Assembly: GCF_003993775.1 (NCBI RefSeq)
Contig: NZ_RJRZ01000005.1
Location: 1-64,000 of the forward strand
Source of the DNA: Frigidibacter oleivorans
Lineage (GTDB): Bacteria > Pseudomonadota > Alphaproteobacteria > Rhodobacterales > Rhodobacteraceae
DNA: 64,000 bases
Reading direction: 5' to 3'
This document shows, piece by piece, positions 1-7,821 of the stretch. Under the pieces are notes generated by a model. That model had not been told where the DNA came from, did no database searches, and saw nothing but the letters and a program-made list of their open reading frames with translations. The translations under genes were made by a program, and so were the position numbers. Every line of letters begins with the position of its first letter. Positions within the stretch are counted from its first letter, which is position 1.

Positions 1-63
1 CCCAGCTTCCTGCTCCCGCAGGATCGCAATGATCTGCTCTTCCGTGAACTTCGATCTCTTCAT
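1..63 (-). CDS. IS3-family transposase OrfA, N-terminal part (partial)
   Basis: Only the N-terminal 21 residues are in the window. The [10 protein letters not shown] motif is the start of the helix-turn-helix of IS3/IS911-type OrfA proteins, which bind the element ends. The gene runs off the left edge of the window. Identification rests on this short motif and on its likeness to the OrfA at 49044-49310. Confidence 0.75.
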   Translation of the reverse strand, partial: MKRSKFTEEQIIAILREQEAG

Positions 64-121
64 GTCCGGTCCTTTCCTTGGGCCGGACTCTAGCATCAGA
101 TGGACGAGTGATCGGGGGTCA
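1..121 (-). mobile_element. End of an IS407-group IS3 element (cut by window edge)
   Basis: The first 21 codons of an IS3-family OrfA are readable on the minus strand from an ATG at 63 ([20 protein letters not shown]...). They match the OrfA start of the complete element at 48152-49373 with few changes. Upstream of that ATG the DNA runs to a terminus reading TGACCCCCGATC on the minus strand, ending at 121, which is a terminal inverted repeat of the kind carried by IS407-like elements. The rest of the element lies left of the window, so it cannot be said whether it is intact. Confidence 0.8.
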
Positions 122-230
122 CAGCACGGAACGTCCCGGATCCCGTTCCGGGCGAGGCGGCCGATCGGATCGACAACAACAGAGATCGACGCGCGGGGCG
201 CTCTCGCTGGAATCCTTGCGCTTTCGGTTC

Positions 231-401
231 AAACGCAAAACCCCGCCGGAGTGGCGGGGTCATTGCGTTTGTTAATTCTGGTTGCGGGAGGGCGCAACAG
301 ACGATCTCTGCGGAATGGGTCTGGAAATGCAAAAACCTCCGCGGCGGCGCCTGCGGAGGTTTCGCAATTATCGTTGGTTGCGGGGGCGTGCAACCAACGA
401 T
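231..401. repeat. Two tandem hairpin units, terminator-like
   Basis: Unit 1 has a long hairpin at 231-270 (outer arms AAACGCAA/TTGCGTTT, inner arms CCCCGCC/GGCGGGG) followed by a hairpin at 277-300 built on GGTTGC/GCAAC. Unit 2 repeats the plan: hairpin 327-366 (arms ACCTCCGC at 335-342 and GCGGAGGT at 353-360), then a perfect 12-bp stem at 370-381/390-401 with an 8-base loop. The two units share order, spacing and the GGTTGCGGG core, so they look like a tandem duplication. Each first hairpin could act as a bidirectional terminator. No tRNA fold was found. Confidence 0.6.
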
Positions 402-555
402 ACATGCGATTGGTGGAACGCCAGATCCCCAAACTCGCTGCTTAATGTAACTCATTGGCGCCGTTTGGGAAACCTTGCCTTCGAGGTATTCCTGCCTCGC
501 ATTTAGCAGCAGAGACAGGTCAGTCCCCCGAGCGGAGCGATAGCCGCAGTGGTGA

Positions 556-876
556 CTAGCTGAACAGCGCTTCCAGCGCTGATCGGTACTCCGCATGCTT
601 GGCCAGGTTATCCCTCTTCAGCTTCTCCAGATTGATCAGCTTCCAACGAACCGCAGGCAGGTCAGCCGCCCGCGGCCGCTCGATAGCGTCGAAGTCTGGC
701 GTGCCGTCATGCAGGCTCACGAGAAACGTCCTGACTTTTCCATCGAGACGAGACCGGATGTCCGCAACCAGCCGTTTGCGGGTTTCCAGAAGGTCTTCGA
801 GGCTAACATGCACCTTCGTCATGCCCTCGAACTCTTTCGTATAGGGCTGATCGAGGTCGATAAGGTTCGGGTCCAT
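556..876 (-). CDS. AbiEii/AbiGii-like nucleotidyltransferase C-terminal fragment
   Basis: The product is 106 residues. Its second half (LPAVRWKLINLEKL near residues 73-86, then a charged helix and EALF at the end) resembles the C-terminus of AbiEii/AbiGii-type nucleotidyltransferase toxins, which are normally more than 200 residues long; the nucleotidyltransferase core is missing. A GGGGAG sequence sits 6 bases before the ATG at 876, but this stretch is also where the old IS3 remnant ends, so the start signal may be supplied by the insertion sequence. No partner AbiEi antitoxin is present. It is likely a truncated relic. The family call is from motif memory and is moderate. Confidence 0.45.
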   Translation of the reverse strand: MDPNLIDLDQPYTKEFEGMTKVHVSLEDLLETRKRLVADIRSRLDGKVRTFLVSLHDGTPDFDAIERPRAADLPAVRWKLINLEKLKRDNLAKHAEYRSALEALFS

Positions 877-1025
877 GAGCTACTCCCCGATGCTTGGACA
901 GTTTTCGAGGATGTTTAAGCTACTGCCTGCGCCTGCTGGTCGTAAGCGGCGTCAGCACCGCACCTTCCGCCCTTCGTCCCGATCACCTCGTTGGAGGTGC
1001 GTGATTATCAGGACGGAGGTTCTCC

Positions 1026-1415
1026 ATGGAGACCATATTGGAGGTTCTCCCAGCCGCAGGTCGGAGCCGTCGGAACCGGCAGTGGCCGGATGAGCTGAAG
1101 GCACGGATCGTGGCGGAAACGCTGGTGCCCGGTGCCACGGTGAACGGCGTGGCGCGGCGGCATGGTCTGCCGGCGAACCATGTGTCGTCGTGGCGAACGA
1201 TGGCTCGGAAGGGGCGGCTGGTCCTGCCTGCACCCGAGGGCCCCGTCGAGTTCGCGGCGTTGATCCTCGGCCCGGGGGCGGACCCGCCTGCCGCAGCGCC
1301 CCTGTCGGCCGACAGAGTGGAGATCGCCATGGGTGCCGCGATCATCCGCTTGGAGGCCGGTGCCTCGGCAGATCGGATTGCTTCCGTGGCGCACGCGCTG
1401 ACGGCCGGCGCATGA
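1026..1415 (+). CDS. tnpA: IS66 accessory protein TnpA
   Basis: This 129-residue protein has the IS66 TnpA layout: an N-terminal helix-turn-helix (about residues 20-60, with KARIVAETL and VARRHGLPANHVSSWR) followed by a variable C-terminal part. TnpA is needed with TnpB and TnpC for IS66 transposition, but its exact role is not settled. The stop overlaps the tnpB ATG in an ATGA arrangement, so the two are translationally coupled. Confidence 0.9.
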   Translation: METILEVLPAAGRSRRNRQWPDELKARIVAETLVPGATVNGVARRHGLPANHVSSWRTMARKGRLVLPAPEGPVEFAALILGPGADPPAAAPLSADRVEIAMGAAIIRLEAGASADRIASVAHALTAGA

Positions 1416-1765
1416 TCTTCCCGTCGAACCGGGTTCGGATCCTGATCGCGACCAAGGCCATCGACTTCCGGAAGGGCCATGACGGGTTGGCGGCGCTGGT
1501 GGCGTCGGTGCTGCGCAAGGACCCGTTCACCGGCACGGTATTCATCTTCCGGTCGCGCCGTGCGGACCGGTTGAAGCTTCTGTATTGGGACGGCACCGGA
1601 TTGGTGATGGCCTACAAGCGGTTGGAGAGTGGCAGCTTCACCTGGCCTGCCGTCAAGGATGGCCTGATGGCGCTGAACCACGCGCAGTTCAAGGCGCTGT
1701 TTGCGGGGCTCGACTGGCGCAGGGTCAAGGCGCTGGAAGCGCGACCGCCCGCCGCGGTGGAATAG
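1412..1765 (+). CDS. tnpB: IS66 accessory protein TnpB
   Basis: The 117-residue product has the hallmarks of IS66 Orf2/TnpB: TKAIDFRKGHDGLAALV near residues 14-30, FRSRRADRLKLLYWDGTGLVMAYKRL in the middle and FTWP after it. The start is the ATG at 1412, which overlaps the tnpA stop. Full length, with no visible damage. The protein is required for IS66 transposition; it is not the nuclease called TnpB in IS200/IS605 elements. Confidence 0.93.
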   Translation: MIFPSNRVRILIATKAIDFRKGHDGLAALVASVLRKDPFTGTVFIFRSRRADRLKLLYWDGTGLVMAYKRLESGSFTWPAVKDGLMALNHAQFKALFAGLDWRRVKALEARPPAAVE

Positions 1766-1819
1766 AGCAACGCTCTGAATTTGCGTGTTTTTGCGGGTCG
1801 ATCGTGGTAGGCTTGCCCC

Positions 1820-3376
1820 ATGCCCGCCGCCCTCAATCTGGATCTCTCCGCCCTGCCTGCCGCGCAACGCGCGGCGGCGCTCGCGTTGATCGAGGAGGTC
1901 ATCGCGCTTCGGGAGATCACCCGCCGGCAGGAGCATCTGATCGCCGAGCTGAACCATGCCCAGCATGGCAAGCGCTCGGAGAAGCTCTCGGAAGACGAGC
2001 GGCAGCTGGCCTTCGAAGACCTGTCCATCGCCCTCGCCGAAGTCGAGGCGGAGAAGGCCGCGCGCGGGACCAGGACTAACGACACAGCGACCCGACCCGC
2101 GCCTCGGCGCACGCTCGGCAATCTCCCGGCGGCGCTGCCGCGCATCGAGGTGGTCGTCGAACCCGAGAGCCTCGACTACCCCTGCGGTTGCGGTCCGCTG
2201 CACAGGATTGGCGAGGACCGGACCGAGCGCCTCGATATCGTGCCCGCGCAGCTGCGCGTCATCGTCACCATCCGCCCGAAGTATGCCTGCCGGGGCTGCA
2301 CCGACGGTGTGACCCAGGCGCCGGCACCGGCGCATCTGATCCCGGGTGGAATGCCCACCGAGGCGACGCTGGCGCATGTTCTGGTCAGCAAATATGCCGA
2401 CCACCTTCCCTTGTATCGCCAGAGCCAGATCCTGGCGCGGTCAGGCCTCGATCTGCACCGCGCCGTGCTGGCCGACTGGGTCGGCAAAGCCGCCTTCCAC
2501 CTCAGGCCCATCGTGGACCGCTTGGCCGAGCACCTGCGGCGATCCAGGAAGCTGTTCATGGACGAGACCACCGCCCCGATGCTGGATCCGGGGCGCGGCA
2601 CGACGAAGACCGGCTATCTCTGGGCGCTGGCCCGCGACGATCGAGCCTGGAGCGGCGAGGCCCCGCCGGGCGTGGTCTACTTCTACGCCCCCGGCCGCGC
2701 GGGTGAGAATGCCGAAGCCTTCCTGACCGGCTTCGACGGCATTCTGCAAATCGATGGCTACACTGGCTACAACCGCCTCACAAAGCCCGCGCGCCGGGGC
2801 GGCGTGCCGCTGCGCGTCGCGCATTGCTGGGTGCATGCGAGGCGCAAGCTGAAGGAGGTCTTCGACCGCGATGGCTCGGACATCGCCGCGGAGGGGCTGC
2901 GCCGGATCGCCGAGCTCTATGCCGTCGAGGCCGATATCCGCGGCACCTCCGCGGGCCAGCGCCTCTCGGCCCGTCAGGCCCGCAGCGCGCCGCTGGTGGC
3001 GGCCTTCGGCGCGTGGCTGCAGGCGCAGCGCCGCAGGATCTCCGCCAAATCGCGGCTCGGCGGGAAGCTCGCCTACATCCACAATCATTGGGAGGGGCTG
3101 AAGACCTTCCTGACCGATGGCCGGGTCGAGATCGATAGCAACAGGGTCGAGAACATGATCCGCCCGCTGGCCCTCAACCGCAAGAACGCGCTCTTCGCGG
3201 GTCACGACGAGGGCGGCATCGTCTGGGGCCGCATCGCGTCACTGATCGAGACCTGCAAGATCAACGGCATCGAGCCCTTCGCCTATCTCAAGGCGACGCT
3301 CGAAGCCCTCGCAAACGGCCACCCGCAAAGCCGTCTCGACGACCTCCTGCCGTGGAGCTTCAGGCCGTCAAGTTGA
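1820..3376 (+). CDS. tnpC: IS66 transposase TnpC
   Basis: The 518-residue protein is a full-length IS66 transposase. In order it has an N-terminal coiled-coil-like region with HGKRSEKL, a cysteine pair region (CGCG and CRGC, about residues 114-160) typical of the zinc-binding part, and the DDE catalytic domain with MDETT, DGYTGY and a final NRVENMIRP glutamate. The C-terminal IS66 tail ends LLPWS. The stop lies 29 bases from the right terminus. It should be active in cis. Confidence 0.95.
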   Translation: MPAALNLDLSALPAAQRAAALALIEEVIALREITRRQEHLIAELNHAQHGKRSEKLSEDERQLAFEDLSIALAEVEAEKAARGTRTNDTATRPAPRRTLGNLPAALPRIEVVVEPESLDYPCGCGPLHRIGEDRTERLDIVPAQLRVIVTIRPKYACRGCTDGVTQAPAPAHLIPGGMPTEATLAHVLVSKYADHLPLYRQSQILARSGLDLHRAVLADWVGKAAFHLRPIVDRLAEHLRRSRKLFMDETTAPMLDPGRGTTKTGYLWALARDDRAWSGEAPPGVVYFYAPGRAGENAEAFLTGFDGILQIDGYTGYNRLTKPARRGGVPLRVAHCWVHARRKLKEVFDRDGSDIAAEGLRRIAELYAVEADIRGTSAGQRLSARQARSAPLVAAFGAWLQAQRRRISAKSRLGGKLAYIHNHWEGLKTFLTDGRVEIDSNRVENMIRPLALNRKNALFAGHDEGGIVWGRIASLIETCKINGIEPFAYLKATLEALANGHPQSRLDDLLPWSFRPSS

Positions 3377-3405
3377 GCAGGACGTGATCTGCAGGAAACG
3401 CTTAC

Positions 3406-3548
3406 TGCTGGTCGGTTTCGATGCTGTTGAAGTGGACCACGGCGGGCGGCTGTCCGCCATGGGCAGTGTGGGGTCGTCGATGGTTGTAGAAGGTGATCCA
3501 AGATCCGATGGCGGCCTTTGCCTGCGATCCTGTTTCCCAGGCGTGCCG
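3406..3548 (-). pseudogene. IS3-family transposase OrfB C-terminal remnant, split by IS66
   Basis: On the minus strand this reads HAWETGSQAKAAIGSWI, then FYNHRRPHTAHGG, the C-terminal end of IS3-group OrfB transposases. The frame runs into the IS66 right end and resumes on its other side at 933, finishing ETDQQ-AQAVA and a TAA at 915-917. The N-terminal part of OrfB is absent: homology ends near 3548. So only the last ~55 codons survive, and they were then cut by the IS66 insertion. Confidence 0.8.
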
Positions 3549-3969
3549 ATACCGTCGCGGGCTACATCTCAGGACTTCTGACTGGCAACCAATTCAAACA
3601 ACCAGCCTACGCTTTTGATCGTTCCGCCAGAAAGCGTTCCCTGGATCAGTTTCTCGACGGGGTGGCGATTGCGAAAGATTGCTGATCGCCAAACTCTCCT
3701 AAAGCACAAAACACTGTGCCTCAAGCTCTCAAATCTTTAAAAAATCTTGATCGTTCAAGGACTGCGGCGCAGTACATCCGGTCCCTTTAGATGCACCGGT
3801 TGATCGCTCGAGCAGGGCTCGTCTGGCTCCGATGGCGGATGAACTAAGAAACCTTGGCCGGCCAGGTCCAGATCGCAATCCACGGCTTTCAACACCATAA
3901 AGAGTTCAAAACCCACGCTATAGTTCCATCGATTAGATCTGTTGCGATGCTTTAAGTGGAGATCCGCTG
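3549..3969. other. Intergenic stretch without a recognised gene
   Basis: About 420 bases separate the IS debris from the XRE gene. Short open frames are present but show no family motif, no good ribosome binding site and no codon bias like their neighbours. A short AT-rich run lies around 3735-3750. Nothing else could be supported. Confidence 0.5.
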
Positions 3970-4746
3970 TCATGCCCCCCCCGTCAACTCTCGAGCTAGA
4001 CGCGTCAAGGCAGCAGATGTCCCTTCATCCTCCGGCGTTAGGAAGAAAACCATTCCGCCGTGAGGAATTGAAAGGGGAAAACGTACCACATGCAACGCTG
4101 CTTCTCCCAGATCGACATGCCTCAAACGTACTGCTCGCGGTACCGGTGGTTCGGACAGGCGGGTGGACCAAACTTCGCGGAACAGCGGACTTTCTGCGTT
4201 CAAGGCATCGATGAGCAACTCGAAGTCTCCTTGCCCAACGCACGCGGCGGAACTCAGTCTGAACAGAGCAACGAAGTGACGTGCCTGCTCTTCGTAGTTG
4301 GCCAGAAGTGCCTGTCGCTCCGGATTCATCATCGTCTGCCAGAGTTGATTGCGATGGAACGGACCGACACTCCGATCGAAGCCATAAATACGATGCATCA
4401 TCTTGTTTGCGCAAAGAAGCTCGAACATCGGGGTCATCGCCGCCGCCGGCCAATGATAGCCGTCGAGCACCTTGGCAATTTCGGGTGCGAGTTCGGACGA
4501 CAGCGCTGACGGCGGTTCGTGCTGCAGGCCGGCAAGCCAGAAGAGATAGGCCCGATCGGTTTCCGAAAGTCGCATTCCCGATGCGATCCGTCCGAGCGAA
4601 GTGGCCGAAACGTTAATGTCCCGCCCCTGTTCCAGCCATGTATACCAAGTCAGGCCGACACCGGCAGCCGCCGCAAGTTCCTCACGCCGAAGGCCCTTGA
4701 CGAGACGCCGCTTCCCCCGTGCGATCCCGTAGGCCTCAGGCTGCAA
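3970..4746 (-). CDS. XRE-family regulator with MmyB-like ligand-binding domain
   Basis: An N-terminal helix-turn-helix (GLRREELAAAAGVGLTWYTWLEQGRDI) is followed by a long domain typical of the MmyB-like/MLTR ligand-binding family (WPAAAMTPMFELLCANK..., MMNPERQALLANYEEQARHFVALFR). Such proteins are usually cytoplasmic repressors next to an oxidoreductase or hydrolase; the divergent hydrolase at 5070 is the natural target. The start is uncertain. A TTG at 4746 opens the frame, but the family's leading helix (RRSELSAFLRVRRDAL) is encoded in frame upstream, and no ATG, GTG or TTG lies between 4746 and the next stop near 4891. A rare start or a lost start codon is possible. Confidence 0.8.
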   Translation of the reverse strand: MQPEAYGIARGKRRLVKGLRREELAAAAGVGLTWYTWLEQGRDINVSATSLGRIASGMRLSETDRAYLFWLAGLQHEPPSALSSELAPEIAKVLDGYHWPAAAMTPMFELLCANKMMHRIYGFDRSVGPFHRNQLWQTMMNPERQALLANYEEQARHFVALFRLSSAACVGQGDFELLIDALNAESPLFREVWSTRLSEPPVPRAVRLRHVDLGEAALHVVRFPLSIPHGGMVFFLTPEDEGTSAALTRLARELTGGA

Positions 4747-5069
4747 CGCATCCCTCCGGACCCTTAGAAAGGCACTCAGTTCGGACCGTCGGCGTGCGGC
4801 GGTGTCATCTGATGGTGGTGTGACTACCAGGACTCGATCGCTCCTATCCTCAAAACGTCGCTGATGATCAATTAATCTAACACGCTTTCCTTACTGCGGG
4901 CGCACAACCTCCCGAAGTTGAGACGCAAAATGCCCGCCGTAAGTCGAAGCGTAGGACCATGCACCTCGGCTATCACCTGGCGAGCGCTATGCGCGAGGAC
5001 GGATAAGCTGCTGAACTTTAACATTAACTGCCAAGCCATGCCACTTTTGCGCTGCGAGAGGGAAAATTG

Positions 5070-6032
5070 ATGATAACTCCGAAAAAGATGCCTATCATTG
5101 CCGTTGCTGCCTCTATTTGGGCCAGCACCGCGCTTGCCGCGCCGCAGAGCCGATCCTTTAGCTTCGAAAGCGGCGGCTGCACGCTCAGCGGAACGTTGTA
5201 CCTGCCTGAGGGCCATGACGGCACTCCATTGCCAACTGTCATTGTGACGGGCGCATGGACATCGGTCCAGCAGCAGATGCCCGCAAACTATGCGCGCGAA
5301 ATGGCAGAACGCGGCTTCGCCGCCGTGACCTTCGACTTCCGCGGCTGGGGCGCTTCGGGCGATCTGCCCGGCGGTGTACGCTATGTCGAAAGCCCGCGCA
5401 ACAAGATCGAAGACATCCGCGCGGCGATTGAACATGTCGCAACTCTGCCCGAGGTGGACGTCGCCGATATCAATGGGCTCGGCATCTGCGCCTCGGCCGG
5501 CTACATGGTCGATGCTACCGCGGGCAATACTTTGGTGCGGCGCGTGGCGCTGGTTGCGCCCTGGCTCCACGATGCTGAAATCGTCGAAGCCACCTATGGC
5601 GGCGCCGCTGGCGTTGCCGAGCTGATCGAAGTCAGCCGCCAAGCCGAGGCAGCCGGCGGCGAGGTTATTCCCGCGGCCGGACCTGAGGGTGCCGAAGGCG
5701 TTCTGATGCCAATCGGCGGATACTATTACGACCCCGCGCGCGGCGCGATCCCGGAGTATGACAACCAGTGGAACAACGCAGGCTGGGAAGGCTGGCTGAC
5801 TTATGCACCGGCCGAGAATCCCGCCAGGCTCGATAAACCCTTGGCCATCGTTCATTCCGACGCGGCCGCGATCCCGCAGGGCGCCCGGCGTTTCATTGCC
5901 GGATATGCCAGAGATGTCACCCAGCTCTGGCTGCCCGATGTCACGCAATTCGAATTCTACGACGATCCGGCCGCTGTCGAAGCCGCCGCCGATATGGTTG
6001 CGCAGCATCTCAGTGCGGCCGGAATGAACTGA
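5070..6032 (+). CDS. Secreted alpha/beta hydrolase
   Basis: The ATG at 5070 follows GAGAGGG at a good distance. The protein (320 residues) begins with a cleavable signal peptide ending STALAAP (about residue 24), so it acts in the periplasm. The fold is that of dienelactone-hydrolase-like proteins: VIVTGAW oxyanion region, FDFRGWGASG, and a nucleophile elbow that reads GICASAG rather than a classic GxSxG. The acid and histidine are not obvious from motif reading. It is divergent from the XRE gene at 3970 and is followed by a SnoaL-like gene on the same strand. Substrate unknown. Confidence 0.8.
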   Translation: MITPKKMPIIAVAASIWASTALAAPQSRSFSFESGGCTLSGTLYLPEGHDGTPLPTVIVTGAWTSVQQQMPANYAREMAERGFAAVTFDFRGWGASGDLPGGVRYVESPRNKIEDIRAAIEHVATLPEVDVADINGLGICASAGYMVDATAGNTLVRRVALVAPWLHDAEIVEATYGGAAGVAELIEVSRQAEAAGGEVIPAAGPEGAEGVLMPIGGYYYDPARGAIPEYDNQWNNAGWEGWLTYAPAENPARLDKPLAIVHSDAAAIPQGARRFIAGYARDVTQLWLPDVTQFEFYDDPAAVEAAADMVAQHLSAAGMN

Positions 6033-6107
6033 GCGCGCATACATACGGTCGCCGGGCCTCACCTTGCCCGGCGGTTCTTGATCCCACCCAACCGATGGAG
6101 CCTAATC

Positions 6108-6629
6108 GTGCCCACATTTCGTCTCACCGCTGCGATCCTCGCTCTGTCCGCCGGAGCCGTGATGGCGCAACCCATCCCGGCAGAGGATCGCTTTGCCATG
6201 ATAGACGCAGTCACCGCGATTGCCGCTGGTGCAGATCGCCACGACTGGCACCGTGTCCTTACCGCCTTCGACGAGGTTGTCACGTTGGATTACACTAGCC
6301 TGTGGGGTGGAGAACCGACCACTCAGAACGCCGAAGAAGTGGTTACGCAATGGAGGGCCTTCCTTCCCGGGTTCGATCAGACTCTACACTTGGTCGCCAA
6401 TCACACTGTGATGGCATTCGATGGCAGATCGGCAGTGATGGAGGCTGACTTCCAGGCTTCGCATCGGATAGGTGCAGAGCAATGGGTAATTTCCGGTCAC
6501 TACGAATACGGCCTGGTAAAGTCGGACGGCCGTTGGAGGGTCAGTTCGCTGAAAATGCAATGGACCCACGAGTTCGGTGACCGAGAATTAACCCGCCGCG
6601 CCGGCCAACGAGCGGCATCCCTGCAATAG
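6108..6629 (+). CDS. Exported SnoaL/NTF2-like protein
   Basis: The GTG at 6108 is chosen because a GGAG lies 7 bases upstream and translation then begins with a signal peptide (FRLTAAILALSAGAVMAQ). The mature part is a cone-shaped SnoaL/NTF2-like domain (AIAAGADRHDWHRVLTAFDEVVTLDY..., WVISGHYEYGLVKSDGRWRVSSLKMQW). Such proteins bind or isomerise small hydrophobic molecules. It lies 75 bases after the secreted hydrolase, so the two may form an operon and work together in the periplasm. Confidence 0.75.
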   Translation: MPTFRLTAAILALSAGAVMAQPIPAEDRFAMIDAVTAIAAGADRHDWHRVLTAFDEVVTLDYTSLWGGEPTTQNAEEVVTQWRAFLPGFDQTLHLVANHTVMAFDGRSAVMEADFQASHRIGAEQWVISGHYEYGLVKSDGRWRVSSLKMQWTHEFGDRELTRRAGQRAASLQ

Positions 6630-6835
6630 GGAACGCCAGCCGGAGGCAATAGTTGTGGTCCAAGAACGTCCTTATAGCCGGACGCAATCCCATCGCCCCA
6701 GCCAATGGCGCTGTGATCTTCACTATCAAGGACTTAGCCTCATTGAGCTTACAGATCCGAGGGCCCTTGCCAAAGAAAATGGGCGCTTCTTCGCCAATAT
6801 TCTGACGGCCGATCTGCGCTCAGCCTGTGTTCCGT

Positions 6836-7235
6836 TCAGTCAGGGCCAGTGATCTCGGCGGTGCCGAAAGCGGTCTGCCATTTTGTGATGGGAGCACAGA
6901 CCTGGACCTCTGCAGCCCGTCGTCCCGATAGTGTGGGGGAATCTTCTCCGAACGAATTGTGCCAATTCATGCGCGCCTCGAACTGGCTTCGGAGAGGGTA
7001 GCCGATCGGTCGTTCCGGTTTAGCGCCACCGAGGCTTTTCTGTTCATACAGGACGTCGTTGCGGACGCGAGCAACGACGCAATCCTCATTCCAGGCGCGA
7101 CCGTTCCGGCGGATGGGCATGCTCGCCTTGAATTCCCACTCGATGATCGCTCCATGAAAGCGCCTGGTGTCATTGGCACCGTCGGCCGTGACCAAACTGG
7201 TGTCTACAACGTCGGAGGGCTGTTACCGGTGTTCC
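6836..7235 (-). pseudogene. IS5-family (IS903-like) transposase remnant
   Basis: On the minus strand the sequence reads DTSLVTADGANDTRRFHGAII, then RRNGRAWNEDC, RNDVLY, IGYPLRSQFEARMN and FGTAEI. This follows the C-terminal DDE half of IS5-family transposases of the IS903 type, but with many substitutions in places that are normally fixed (for example YPLRSQFEARMN for YHVRSRIEAKMR). A stop in frame near 7236 cuts off the N-terminal half. It is an inactive relic. The bases 6630-6835 before it hold no gene that could be supported. Confidence 0.7.
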
Positions 7236-7318
7236 GATAGCAGCGGGCTGTCACCGTGGCGATTGGACGTGAACTCGGCGGCCCGGACATCGCCGGTCTG
7301 CACATCCCGTCAGCCTGT

Positions 7319-7774
7319 CTACCGTGCGTTGAGTGCTGCAAGCTGCTCCGCTGCGGCTGCCGCGACGCGCATGAACGCGTCAAGATCGTCCCGCGAGACG
7401 GCTGAGAACAGGACGTTGGCGAGGTCCATCATGTCTCGTTCGAGGCGCTCCCTCGCCGCCTCCCCCTCCGGTGACAGCGAGACGAGGATAGCCCGCCGAT
7501 CGGTCGGATGCGCCGAGCGCCGGACAAAGCCTTTTGCCTCGAGCGCGTCGAGCAAAGTCGTGACATTGCGGGCGCTTACATCGAGCGCTTTGGCCAGTTC
7601 GCGTTGCGTCACCGGCTGCTTCTTCCCAAGTTCCCAGATCAGGTGCGCTCGAACCTGAGTCAGACCGCGCTGCTCCAACCCGCTCTGCATGTCGGCTCGC
7701 ATCAGATCGGTCACAAGGAGCAGCTGCGACAAGGCCTCTTGCCTGGTTCGTGAATATTGTTCACTATGTGTCAT
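7319..7774 (-). CDS. MarR-family regulator
   Basis: The ~151-residue protein has the MarR winged helix-turn-helix: QRELAKALDVSARNVTTLLDALEAKGFVRRSAHPTDRRAILVSLSPEGEA (about residues 55-105), framed by dimerisation helices. These regulators usually repress a neighbouring gene and release on binding a phenolic or similar ligand. The ATG at 7774 is preferred; a GTG lies two codons upstream. No Shine-Dalgarno is visible, and the start sits inside a palindrome (7762-7786). The SnoaL-like gene at 7822 is divergent and is the likely target. Confidence 0.88.
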   Translation of the reverse strand: MTHSEQYSRTRQEALSQLLLVTDLMRADMQSGLEQRGLTQVRAHLIWELGKKQPVTQRELAKALDVSARNVTTLLDALEAKGFVRRSAHPTDRRAILVSLSPEGEAARERLERDMMDLANVLFSAVSRDDLDAFMRVAAAAAEQLAALNAR

Positions 7775-7786
7775 GCACACATTATG
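7762..7786. promoter_or_regulatory. Probable MarR operator overlapping the marR start codon
   Basis: Half-sites CACTATGTGT (7762-7771) and ACACATTATG (7777-7786) form an inverted repeat with 8 of 10 pairs matching around a 5-base centre. It lies in the 47-base gap between divergent genes and covers the MarR start codon at 7774, so binding could block both genes. Its position next to a MarR gene is the main support. Confidence 0.6.
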
Positions 7787-7821
7787 GCCCTTCGGCCGTC
7801 ACTCCGTCAACGAGGCTTGGC

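Larger units (their letters stand above)
942..3405 (+). mobile_element. Complete IS66-family element with 8-bp target duplication
   Basis: The element begins GTAAGCGGCG at 942 and ends CGCTTAC at 3405, the usual IS66 termini. It is flanked by perfect 8-bp direct repeats TGCTGGTC (934-941 and 3406-3413), the IS66 target-duplication length. It carries tnpA, tnpB and tnpC in order. Removing the element and one repeat copy restores the reading frame of an IS3-family transposase C-terminus on the minus strand, so the insertion is recent relative to that remnant. Length 2464 bp is normal for the family. Confidence 0.95.

Noticed and set aside
370-401. Possible tRNA because of GGTTGCGGGGGC text
   Set aside because: No cloverleaf, no anticodon arm and no T-loop consensus; only simple hairpins.
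983-2404. Long minus-strand open frame opposite the IS66 genes
   Set aside because: It is antisense to intact tnpA/tnpB/tnpC, has no family motif, and arises from GC-rich codon use.
3755-3973. 72-codon minus-strand frame downstream of the XRE gene
   Set aside because: No family motif and no ribosome binding site.
6959-7240. Plus-strand open frame
   Set aside because: The opposite strand carries the IS5-family remnant with recognisable motifs; this frame has none.
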